The notes under the pieces were generated by a model. It was not told where the DNA came from. It saw nothing but the letters and a program-made list of their open reading frames with translations, and ran no database searches. 7,812 bases of DNA from an uncultured Actinomycetes bacterium (lineage in GTDB: Bacteria > Actinomycetota > Thermoleophilia > Gaiellales > F1-60-MAGs149), in assembly GCA_903960645.1 (NCBI GenBank), contig CAJCBN010000268.1, positions 1 to 7,812 of the forward strand. Reading direction: 5' to 3'. Every line of letters begins with the position of its first letter. The first letter of the stretch is position 1. A program made the translations under genes and the position numbers. Shown here in pieces: positions 1-4,821 of the stretch.

Positions 1-5
1 CCGTA

Positions 6-28
6 GCGCTCGGCTCGACGTCGAGCGC
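6..28. terminator. GC-rich hairpin, possible intergenic terminator
   Basis: GCGCTCG (6-12) pairs perfectly with CGAGCGC (22-28) around a 9-base loop. The overlapping 13-26 is also a perfect 14-base palindrome centred on GACGTC. No T-tract follows. A TAG at 4-6 could end a plus-strand gene lying outside the window, which would make this its terminator, but nothing here proves such a gene. The stretch 1-71 shows no convincing coding region. Confidence 0.35.
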
Positions 29-51
29 CCGCGCCGCCGTCAGCTGCCAGC

Positions 52-72
52 GGGCCGGGCCGGACCGGGCCC
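52..72. terminator. imperfect GC hairpin at the 3' end of the MASE1-transporter gene
   Basis: GGGCC (52-56) can pair with GGCCC (68-72), with one mismatch and two more inner pairs. It abuts the stop codon of the minus-strand membrane protein gene (72-74). It has no T-tract and GC-rich DNA forms such pairs by chance, so the call is weak. Confidence 0.2.
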
Positions 73-1856
73 TACCCACCGTCCACGGCGTTCCGTCCCG
101 CCACGAACGCCGCCAGCACTCCACCGGCCGCGATCGGCACGAGACCGAGCGCGCCGAATCGTCCCGCGCCGTCGCCGAGGACACCGATGCCGAGCGCCGC
201 GGTGATCACCAGGCCGAGGGAGGCGATGGCACCGACCGTCACGGGGCCGAGCTTCGGCAGCGCCCATAGACGGGAGAGCTGGGGGACGAGGGTGCCGCCG
301 ATGGCGGCCAGGGCGATCAGCCCCACGTACTGCGGAGACAGCGCAAAACCCGCCACACCCTCGAAGACCAGCGCGAGCACGGCGCAGGTGACACCGGCGA
401 CGCCGAGCGAGACGAGGCTGACCTCAACGGCATCGCTCGCCGCGAGCGCCGCGTCGGCGACGAGCAGTGCGCCGGCGAACAGCAGCGCGCTCACGAGGGC
501 GAGCAGCACGCCCGTCGGTGCCGCGCCGACCCCCACGACGATCGTCAACGCGCCCGCCACGATGAGCGCGGCGATCAGCAGGTTCACCTTCGACGGCAGA
601 CGCCGCCCGCGCAGGGCGATCATCAGCACGATGCCCGCGGGGTACGTCATCAGGAGCGCGGTGGCCGCCACGGCGCCGACGTCTGAGATCGATGCGTAGA
701 AGGCCGCGAAGCTGAGGCCGTTGAGCAGCCCCGAGAGCGCCGCGAGCTGGCGAGAGCGCGCCACGGGCGTCTGCGACGGGGGGCGGGCCATGCGCACGAG
801 CAGGACGCCGAACGTCGCGCCCGCGAACAGGAAGGTGCTGATCGCGAGGGGGTGGCTCGCCTCGAGGGCCATGGCGAGGAGCGCGAAATCTGCCACCCCC
901 GTGATCGCGACGGCGGCGCACAGCACCGCGACGACCAGCACGGTGCTCCGTGCCGCAGCGCCGTTGCCGACGCGGTAGCCAGCGACGAGCAGCGATGCGC
1001 CGCTGAGGATCGCCACAGCCAGCATCGCGTTGAACGCCTGGTACGGCGGCGTCGTGCCACTGAACGGCGCCTGTCCCTCGACGGAGGCGACCACGACGCC
1101 GGCGAGCGCCAGCACCATCGCCGCGGTGCCCCAGGCCATCCCGAGCCGGGCGGACGCGGCGCCGGCGAGGATCAGGGAGAGCACGCCCCACCACGGCTCG
1201 CCGGTGGCCACCATCGCGCCGGACGCGAGCGCGACAGCACCCACGGCGACGTAGCCCGCCGGTCGTCGCACCTCGTGAGCGATGCCCGGTCCGGACCACA
1301 CGAGCAGCGCCGCACCGAGCACGACGTACCCGCCGAAGTCGCCGAGCACCCAGAACGCGAAGACGCCGAGGGCATCCTCGGGCCCGGCGAGGAAGCCGTG
1401 CAGCTGGAGGCCGATGATGCCGGCGACGGCGGCGGCAACGGCGAGCCCCGCGGCGATCGCCAGATAGCGCGCCGTGCTGCCAAGGTCGTCGATCCACGCA
1501 CGGTGCCGTTGGATCAGGGTCGCGCCGATCAGCACGGTGGCGAGATGACACGCGACGGACAGCACGATCCACGTCGGCAGCCGCTCGCCGGCGACGAGCT
1601 GGCCGATGACGTCGCCGATCACGAACGCGGGCCACAGCGCGCGCCCGCGGCGGGCGAGCACCGCGACGCCGACGCCGAGCGGCAGAAAGACGGGCGAGAT
1701 GTTGGTCACCGGCAGCGCCACCGTGGACGAGGCCCAGGTCGCGATCACCACCGCTGCGGCGAGCACCGCGCCGACCAGCCACCGGCTCGCCGGCGGCACG
1801 GCGCGCGGCAGGAGCGCGTTGGCGTCGTTCATCGACGCGCCGAAGGGCATTGCCAT
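72..1856 (-). CDS. MASE1 domain-DMT (EamA) transporter fusion membrane protein
   Basis: This is a very hydrophobic protein of 594 residues from the chosen ATG, with about 16-18 predicted membrane spans. Residues about 25-300 look like a MASE1 sensory membrane domain: NISPVFLPLG near 54-63, a WVLGDFGG segment near 169-176 matching the family's W-GD-G motif, then GQAPF near 261 followed by an aromatic/Gln-containing helix. Residues about 304-586 look like two EamA halves of a drug/metabolite transporter, including LLMTYPAGIVLMI near 401-413 and a second half ending in small hydrophobic helices. MASE1 normally precedes histidine kinase or GGDEF output domains; none is present here. A substrate cannot be read from the sequence. 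The ATG at 1854-1856 is preferred over an upstream GTG (1916) because TATGCT lies exactly six bases before it. An ATG at 1850 is a near alternative. The family calls come from motif recognition alone. Confidence 0.82.
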   Translation of the reverse strand: MAMPFGASMNDANALLPRAVPPASRWLVGAVLAAAVVIATWASSTVALPVTNISPVFLPLGVGVAVLARRGRALWPAFVIGDVIGQLVAGERLPTWIVLSVACHLATVLIGATLIQRHRAWIDDLGSTARYLAIAAGLAVAAAVAGIIGLQLHGFLAGPEDALGVFAFWVLGDFGGYVVLGAALLVWSGPGIAHEVRRPAGYVAVGAVALASGAMVATGEPWWGVLSLILAGAASARLGMAWGTAAMVLALAGVVVASVEGQAPFSGTTPPYQAFNAMLAVAILSGASLLVAGYRVGNGAAARSTVLVVAVLCAAVAITGVADFALLAMALEASHPLAISTFLFAGATFGVLLVRMARPPSQTPVARSRQLAALSGLLNGLSFAAFYASISDVGAVAATALLMTYPAGIVLMIALRGRRLPSKVNLLIAALIVAGALTIVVGVGAAPTGVLLALVSALLFAGALLVADAALAASDAVEVSLVSLGVAGVTCAVLALVFEGVAGFALSPQYVGLIALAAIGGTLVPQLSRLWALPKLGPVTVGAIASLGLVITAALGIGVLGDGAGRFGALGLVPIAAGGVLAAFVAGRNAVDGG

Positions 1857-1862
1857 GAGGGC

Positions 1863-1868
1863 AGCATA
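1863..1868 (-). promoter_or_regulatory. -10-like box for a leaderless start of the MASE1-transporter gene
   Basis: On the minus strand TATGCT is followed by six bases (GCCCTC) and then the ATG at 1856. This fits a TANNNT -10 element whose transcription start would coincide with the start codon. No good -35 box and no Shine-Dalgarno sequence is visible. Confidence 0.45.
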
Positions 1869-1980
1869 GGTCGCGCGTACTGCGCCGGTGATCGGGGCCG
1901 GGGCCAGCACCGCCACAGCTCAGGCGCGACCGATCCCACCGACGGGTTCACCCCATGCGCGCCCGAACGCCGCGGATGGG

Positions 1981-1986
1981 TATTCT
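1981..1986 (+). promoter_or_regulatory. -10-like box for tRNA-Glu
   Basis: TATTCT lies nine bases before the first base of the tRNA and fits TANNNT. No recognisable -35 box is found at 16-18 bases upstream. The rest of the divergent gap (1857-1995) shows nothing else convincing. Confidence 0.35.
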
Positions 1987-1995
1987 GCGCGGCGG

Positions 1996-2068
1996 GCCCC
2001 CATCGGCTAGCGGCCTAGGCCACCGCCCTTTCACGGCGGCTACACGGGTTCGAATCCCGTTGGGGGTA
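1996..2068 (+). tRNA. tRNA-Glu (anticodon TTC)
   Basis: A full cloverleaf can be drawn by hand. The acceptor stem pairs GCCCCCA (1996-2002) with TGGGGGT (2061-2067), with one G-U at the end pair. The D stem is GGC/GCC (2005-2007 with 2019-2021). The anticodon stem CCGCC/GGCGG (2023-2027 with 2035-2039) holds the loop CTTTCAC with anticodon TTC at 2030-2032. The T arm ACGGG/CCCGT encloses TTCGAAT (2049-2055). The discriminator is A at 2068. CCA is not encoded, so it must be added after transcription. The CCGCCCTTTCACGGCGG anticodon arm is typical of bacterial tRNA-Glu. Confidence 0.98.
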
Positions 2069-2076
2069 CTTCGGTT

Positions 2077-2100
2077 CGGACGGGCTGCCGCTACCGTCCG
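2077..2100 (+). terminator. hairpin downstream of tRNA-Glu
   Basis: CGGACGG (2077-2083) pairs perfectly with CCGTCCG (2094-2100) around a 10-base loop, eight bases past the tRNA end. It is well placed to end the tRNA transcript. It lacks a T-tract, as GC-rich terminators often do. The stretch from here to the next start holds only the proposed promoter. Confidence 0.5.
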
Positions 2101-2132
2101 GCGTGATGGCACCGTCGTTCGTCGGCGCTGTC

Positions 2133-2161
2133 GTGACGAGAGCGCCGGCATCGCGCACAAT
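2133..2161 (+). promoter_or_regulatory. putative promoter of the DUF411 lipoprotein gene
   Basis: GTGACG (2133-2138, four of six matches to TTGACA) is followed by a 17-base spacer and CACAAT (2156-2161, four of six matches to TATAAT). Six bases later is the in-frame GTG at 2168, so the transcript would be leaderless. The hexamers were picked by eye and are not strong. Confidence 0.35.
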
Positions 2162-2167
2162 GCGTGG

Positions 2168-2770
2168 GTGGACGCCTCCTGCCAGCGCGACGACCGTCAG
2201 CCACGGATCCCCGACGCGGTGCGGCACCGAATCGCGCGGCGGACCGGCGTCGCCGCGGTCGCCTGCACGCTGGCGCTCACCGTGCTCGGCTGCGGAGGGG
2301 GCGACAACGAGGCGACACCCCGTTCCCCAACGGCCTCGACCGCAGCCGCCATCAGCGCCGCGGCCACCGCAGCGACTGCGGCGGTTCCCGACCTGCGGGG
2401 CGTGGCCGTGGACGTGCGCCGGGACCCCGGTTGAGGCTGTTGCACCTCGTGGGTCGTGTACCTACGCGAACATGGCGCTGACGTGACGGTCGCTGACGAT
2501 CCTGATCGTGCTGCGTACCGGACGGCCCGCGGCATCGGCGATGACATCGCGTCGTGCCACACGGCCGAGGTCGCCGGCTACGTCGTCGAGGGCCACGTGC
2601 CGGCGCAGGCGATCCAGCGCCTGCTCGCCGAGCGTCCGGCCGCCATCGGGCTTGCCCTACCCGGCATGCCTGCGGATTCGCCCGGCATGGGCGGCGACGA
2701 GTCGACCTGGGCCGACCAGCCGGTGCTCCTGATCGGTGCCGACGGCACCCGCACGGACTGGGATTACTGA
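2168..2770 (+). CDS. DUF411 (CopG-like) lipoprotein, candidate selenoprotein with in-frame TGA
   Basis: Read through one TGA (2432-2434), this frame encodes 200 residues. An N-terminal signal peptide with arginines and a hydrophobic stretch ends in a lipobox-like VLGC, so Cys42 would be lipidated. An Ala/Thr/Ser-rich spacer (about 43-72) follows, then a complete DUF411 domain: VDVRRDPG, the TGA at residue 89, GCCTSW (90-95), SCHTA (129-133), EGHVP (141-145) and GLALPGMPADSPGM (161-174). Family members have CGCC followed by a conserved W, so the TGA stands exactly at the first Cys, the usual site of selenocysteine. CopG, a DUF411 protein, binds copper through its cysteines; a copper or thiol-redox role outside the membrane is inferred here. 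The start is uncertain: GTG 2168 fits a leaderless promoter, while GTG 2219 gives 183 residues and a shorter signal peptide. Without readthrough this is a gene broken by one nonsense codon, with no other decay. Confidence 0.72.
2438..2472 (+). promoter_or_regulatory. putative bacterial SECIS element
   Basis: Just after the in-frame TGA, CGTGGGT (2448-2454) pairs with ACCTACG (2460-2466), with one G-U, closing a five-base loop CGTGT (2455-2459). A lower stem TGTT/AACA (2438-2441 with 2469-2472) is separated by an internal loop. The apical loop starts 20 bases past the TGA and has G at its second position. Both fit the known bacterial SECIS pattern: loop about 16-37 bases downstream, with G among the first two loop bases. 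SelB would bind it to deliver tRNA-Sec. The structure was drawn by hand and no folding energy was computed. Confidence 0.55.
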
Positions 2771-2790
2771 CGGGCCGGCGCGCCGCCCCG
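2771..2790 (+). terminator. GC hairpin directly after the DUF411 stop
   Basis: CGGG/CCCG (2771-2774 with 2787-2790) and CGG/CCG (2776-2778 with 2783-2785) form a stem with one C-C mismatch and a CGCG loop. It begins at the base after the TGA stop. No T-tract follows. It may end the lipoprotein transcript or affect the promoter just downstream. Confidence 0.4.
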
Positions 2791-2796
2791 CTGACC

Positions 2797-2802
2797 TATA
2801 CT
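2797..2802 (+). promoter_or_regulatory. -10-like box for the small membrane protein gene
   Basis: TATACT matches the TATAAT consensus at five of six positions and stands out in GC-rich surroundings. It would start a transcript near 2809 with a leader of about 19 bases. GGAAG (2820-2824) is a possible ribosome binding site with only three bases to the GTG at 2828. No -35 box is visible. Confidence 0.4.
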
Positions 2803-2827
2803 CGAGCGCCCGAGTGACTGGAAGCGC

Positions 2828-3505
2828 GTGGAACAGGAGACGGCCGTCAAGCTCGCCCCCGCTGAGCAGCTGTACGCGCGGCTGAGCTCGGGCCACGGCC
2901 GCTTCCTGATCATCGTCGCCACCACGCTCGTCTGGATCCTCAACACCACGCTCGGGCGCTACCTCGTGCGCAAGGACATCCTCGCGGGCTCGGCGGCCGC
3001 CATCGAGCGCCCGCTCGAATGGATCGGTACGGCCATCTTCCTCGTCGTCACGGTGAGCCTGATCGTCGTCATCTACAAGCCGTATCCGGCGTGGCTGTTC
3101 CGCGTCGCGGCCGTCTACCTGACGTTCTCGGTCGCGCAGGTCGTCGTCAACGTCGTGTCCATGGTGAGCACGGCCAGCGGATCCCAGGATCAGGGCCTCG
3201 GTTCGCTGTGGGACGTCGCGGCCGTCTACGGGGTGAGCGTGCTCGTGTTCTCACTGGTCTACGTCGTGGTCGACATCCGCACGCCCGGCGGGGCCTTCGT
3301 CTGGCCCAACCGCACCGATGAGGACCCACCGATGCCGCACGTCGTTGACTACCTGTTCATCTCCTTCAACGTCAACTCGACCTACGGTCCGACCTCCGAG
3401 GCGGTGGTGTCGCGCGTCGCGAAGGGCGTGATGGTGCTGCAGGTGCTGCTCGCGATCCTGATGCTGACGGTGCTGATCGCGCGCGCGGTGTCTGCGACGT
3501 CGTAG
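2828..3505 (+). CDS. small multi-pass membrane protein with a pore-like loop (DUF1345/ion-channel-like)
   Basis: This 225-residue integral membrane protein has hydrophobic spans near residues 25-41, 64-83, 88-111, 127-149 and 198-220. Between the last two spans a polar loop (about 152-172) leads into DYLFISFNVNSTYGPTS (174-190), followed by a final helix. That arrangement resembles the helix-pore loop-helix unit of two-TM ion channels and the C-terminal part of DUF1345 proteins. The K+ filter TVGYG is absent, replaced by STYGPT, so potassium selectivity should not be assumed. The start GTG follows GGAAG closely; there is no in-frame ATG before the first span. The gene lies 57 bases after the DUF411 gene on the same strand, but a hairpin and its own -10-like box lie between them, so a shared operon is doubtful. 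Function is unknown. Confidence 0.75.
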   Translation: MEQETAVKLAPAEQLYARLSSGHGRFLIIVATTLVWILNTTLGRYLVRKDILAGSAAAIERPLEWIGTAIFLVVTVSLIVVIYKPYPAWLFRVAAVYLTFSVAQVVVNVVSMVSTASGSQDQGLGSLWDVAAVYGVSVLVFSLVYVVVDIRTPGGAFVWPNRTDEDPPMPHVVDYLFISFNVNSTYGPTSEAVVSRVAKGVMVLQVLLAILMLTVLIARAVSATS

Positions 3506-3517
3506 CCCGGCGCTCGC

Positions 3518-3530
3518 GCGGCGGAGCCGC
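3518..3530. terminator. hairpin between convergent genes
   Basis: GCGGC (3518-3522) pairs with GCCGC (3526-3530) around GGA in the 30-base gap between two convergent genes. It could end transcripts from both sides. The stem is short and no T-tract flanks it. Confidence 0.35.
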
Positions 3531-3535
3531 TGGCG

Positions 3536-4015
3536 TCAGTGCGGTGCGGGCAGGAGGACGACGCCGTCCTCATCCGCGTAGGCGAGGTCGCCCGGGCGAC
3601 ACGGCACGCCGCGGAACACGATGTCCTCGCCTGCCGTTCCCTGTCCCACGCGCGCCGGCCGCTGCGGGCAGGTGGTGATCGCGAGGACGCCGAGCGGCAG
3701 CGCCGCCAGACCGACGGAGTCGCGCACGCAGCCGTCGACGACGATGCCCGCCCAGCCGTTGGCCACGGCCTCGGCACCGACGACATCGCCGACCAGCGCG
3801 GTCACGAGTCCACCTCCGCCGTCGACGATCAGTACGCGGCCCTCACCCGGCGTATTGACGAGCTCTTTGACGCGCGTGTTATCGGCATCGCAGCGCACGG
3901 TCATCACCGGTCCAGTGAAACGCGTGACGCCGCCGAAGTGGCGCAGGCCGGGCTCCGGAACGCGGATCACGTCGGGGTTGTCATCACAGAGATCGCAGGT
4001 GTTCCAGTCGGCCAT
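3536..4015 (-). CDS. rraA: RraA family protein (RNase E regulator/oxo-acid aldolase-like)
   Basis: The 159-residue product matches the usual length and layout of RraA proteins. It has TCDLCDDN near the N terminus, FGGVTRFTGPVMTV (27-40), VLIVDGGGG (61-69), GDVVGAEAVANGWAGIVVDG (76-95), the CVRD motif with Arg98 and Asp99, and PGDLAYADEDGVVLLP near the C terminus. In E. coli, RraA binds and inhibits RNase E. Related proteins with the Arg/Asp pair and a divalent metal act as 4-hydroxy-4-methyl-2-oxoglutarate aldolases or oxaloacetate decarboxylases. Which role applies here cannot be decided from the sequence. It is probably cytosolic, as no signal peptide is visible. The frame stays open much further upstream, to 4771, but that part is antisense to the neighbouring protease. 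The ATG at 4015 begins the family homology and has CATAGT six bases before it. Confidence 0.88.
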   Translation of the reverse strand: MADWNTCDLCDDNPDVIRVPEPGLRHFGGVTRFTGPVMTVRCDADNTRVKELVNTPGEGRVLIVDGGGGLVTALVGDVVGAEAVANGWAGIVVDGCVRDSVGLAALPLGVLAITTCPQRPARVGQGTAGEDIVFRGVPCRPGDLAYADEDGVVLLPAPH

Positions 4016-4021
4016 GGCGGC

Positions 4022-4027
4022 ACTATG
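4022..4027 (-). promoter_or_regulatory. -10-like box for rraA
   Basis: On the minus strand CATAGT is followed by GCCGCC and the ATG at 4015. This six-base spacing matches other starts in the window and suggests a leaderless transcript. The hexamer keeps the important second A and final T but lacks the first T. No -35 box is visible. Confidence 0.3.
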
Positions 4028-4096
4028 GCAGTGCAGCAGTGGCGAGCGGGTCGCGCCCGTACGCAGCCGCGGGACAGCTCCGTCCGACCGCGGCGG

Positions 4097-4102
4097 AATC
4101 CT
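4097..4102 (+). promoter_or_regulatory. weak -10-like box for the YgjP-like gene
   Basis: AATCCT lies six bases before the GTG at 4109 and keeps the A at the second and T at the last position of a -10 box. The overlapping GGCGGA (4092-4097) could instead be a ribosome binding site for the in-frame GTG at 4103. The two readings shift the protein start by two residues. Confidence 0.2.
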
Positions 4103-4108
4103 GTGCCC

Positions 4109-4819
4109 GTGGAGCTGCTCGACATCGACGGAGTGCAGGTCGCCGTGCGTCGCTCGCCGCGCGCCCGGCGCGTGCGACTCATCGCCAAGGCCGGTCGCGG
4201 CGTTGAGCTCGTCCTTCCCGCCCGCGGCGGCGAGGATGCCGGCCGCCAGCTGATCCACACGCACCGCGCGTGGATCGTCGCGCAGTCCGCACGCCTCGAC
4301 GAGCGCCGGCTCGGCCTCGAGCAGAGCGGCGTCGTCTGGCGTCATGGCACCCCTCTGCCGCTGACGATCCGCCACGCGGAGCGCGCTCGCGTGCTGAGCA
4401 CCGACGACAGCGTCACTGTCGCCGCGCCCGACGCCGCCAGCGCCGAGCGGATGGTCGAGCGCTGGTACCGCGAGCAGACGCGCCGCGTCGCCACCGCGCT
4501 GATCGCCGACCTCCCCGAGCCGCACCCGACCAACCTGCGCATCGCCGACGGCACCTCGCGCTGGGGCTCGTGCAGCCGCACCGGCACCATCTCGCTCTCG
4601 TGGCGCCTGATGCTCGCGCCCTTCCATGTACTCGACTACGTCGTGGCGCACGAGCTCTGCCACCTCCGCCACCTCGACCACAGCACGCGCTTCTGGGCCG
4701 AGGTCGAGGCGCTGCGCCCCGACTGGCGCGAGGCGCACCAGTGGCTGCGCCAGCACGGCACCGAGTTGCACGCGTACGACCCCGCGTGTGCCGTGCCGCC
4801 GCTGCGCGTCGCCGCGTAG
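4109..4819 (+). CDS. YgjP/WLM-type zinc metalloprotease-like protein (DUF45 family)
   Basis: A product of 236 residues from this GTG has the features of the YgjP-like metallopeptidase family. The N-terminal half is beta-rich and basic, with VRRSPRARRVRL near 13-24. WGSC is at 152-155, followed by ISLSWRLMLAP, DYVVAHELCHLRHLDHS (HExxH at 181-185, with later histidines as possible third ligands) and FWAEVEALRPDWREAHQWL. Zinc binding by the HExxH histidines is expected. Substrates are unknown; related SprT/WLM proteins act on proteins bound to DNA, but that should not be carried over without evidence. The start is uncertain: GTG 4109, GTG 4103 and ATG 4025 (264 residues) are all in frame. The ATG would leave only nine bases to the divergent rraA start, so a later start is favoured. 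The stop is two bases from the stop of the convergent FUSC gene. Confidence 0.87.
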   Translation: MELLDIDGVQVAVRRSPRARRVRLIAKAGRGVELVLPARGGEDAGRQLIHTHRAWIVAQSARLDERRLGLEQSGVVWRHGTPLPLTIRHAERARVLSTDDSVTVAAPDAASAERMVERWYREQTRRVATALIADLPEPHPTNLRIADGTSRWGSCSRTGTISLSWRLMLAPFHVLDYVVAHELCHLRHLDHSTRFWAEVEALRPDWREAHQWLRQHGTELHAYDPACAVPPLRVAA

Positions 4820-4821
4820 TC

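Noticed and set aside
852..2018. Long plus-strand open frame (388 codons)
   Set aside because: It is antisense to the MASE1-transporter gene, has low-complexity charged composition, and runs into the tRNA-Glu gene.
1996..2068. tRNA-Glu as an integration site of a mobile element
   Set aside because: No integrase gene and no second copy of the tRNA 3' end was noticed in the window.
1955..2167. Upstream extension of the DUF411 frame
   Set aside because: It would translate through the tRNA-Glu gene, so a start after the tRNA is required.
2432..2434. TGA reassigned as a sense codon throughout the genome
   Set aside because: The rraA, FUSC and DUF411 genes all end at TGA at the natural family C terminus, so TGA works as a stop here.
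2456..2770. Separate small protein starting after the TGA
   Set aside because: This start would remove the whole CGCC motif and the first strand of the DUF411 domain, while the upstream half lies in the same frame with a lipoprotein signal. Internal reinitiation is less likely than readthrough or a single nonsense mutation.
4016..4771. Upstream extension of the rraA frame
   Set aside because: The frame stays open by chance opposite the YgjP-like gene. RraA homology begins at the ATG at 4015.
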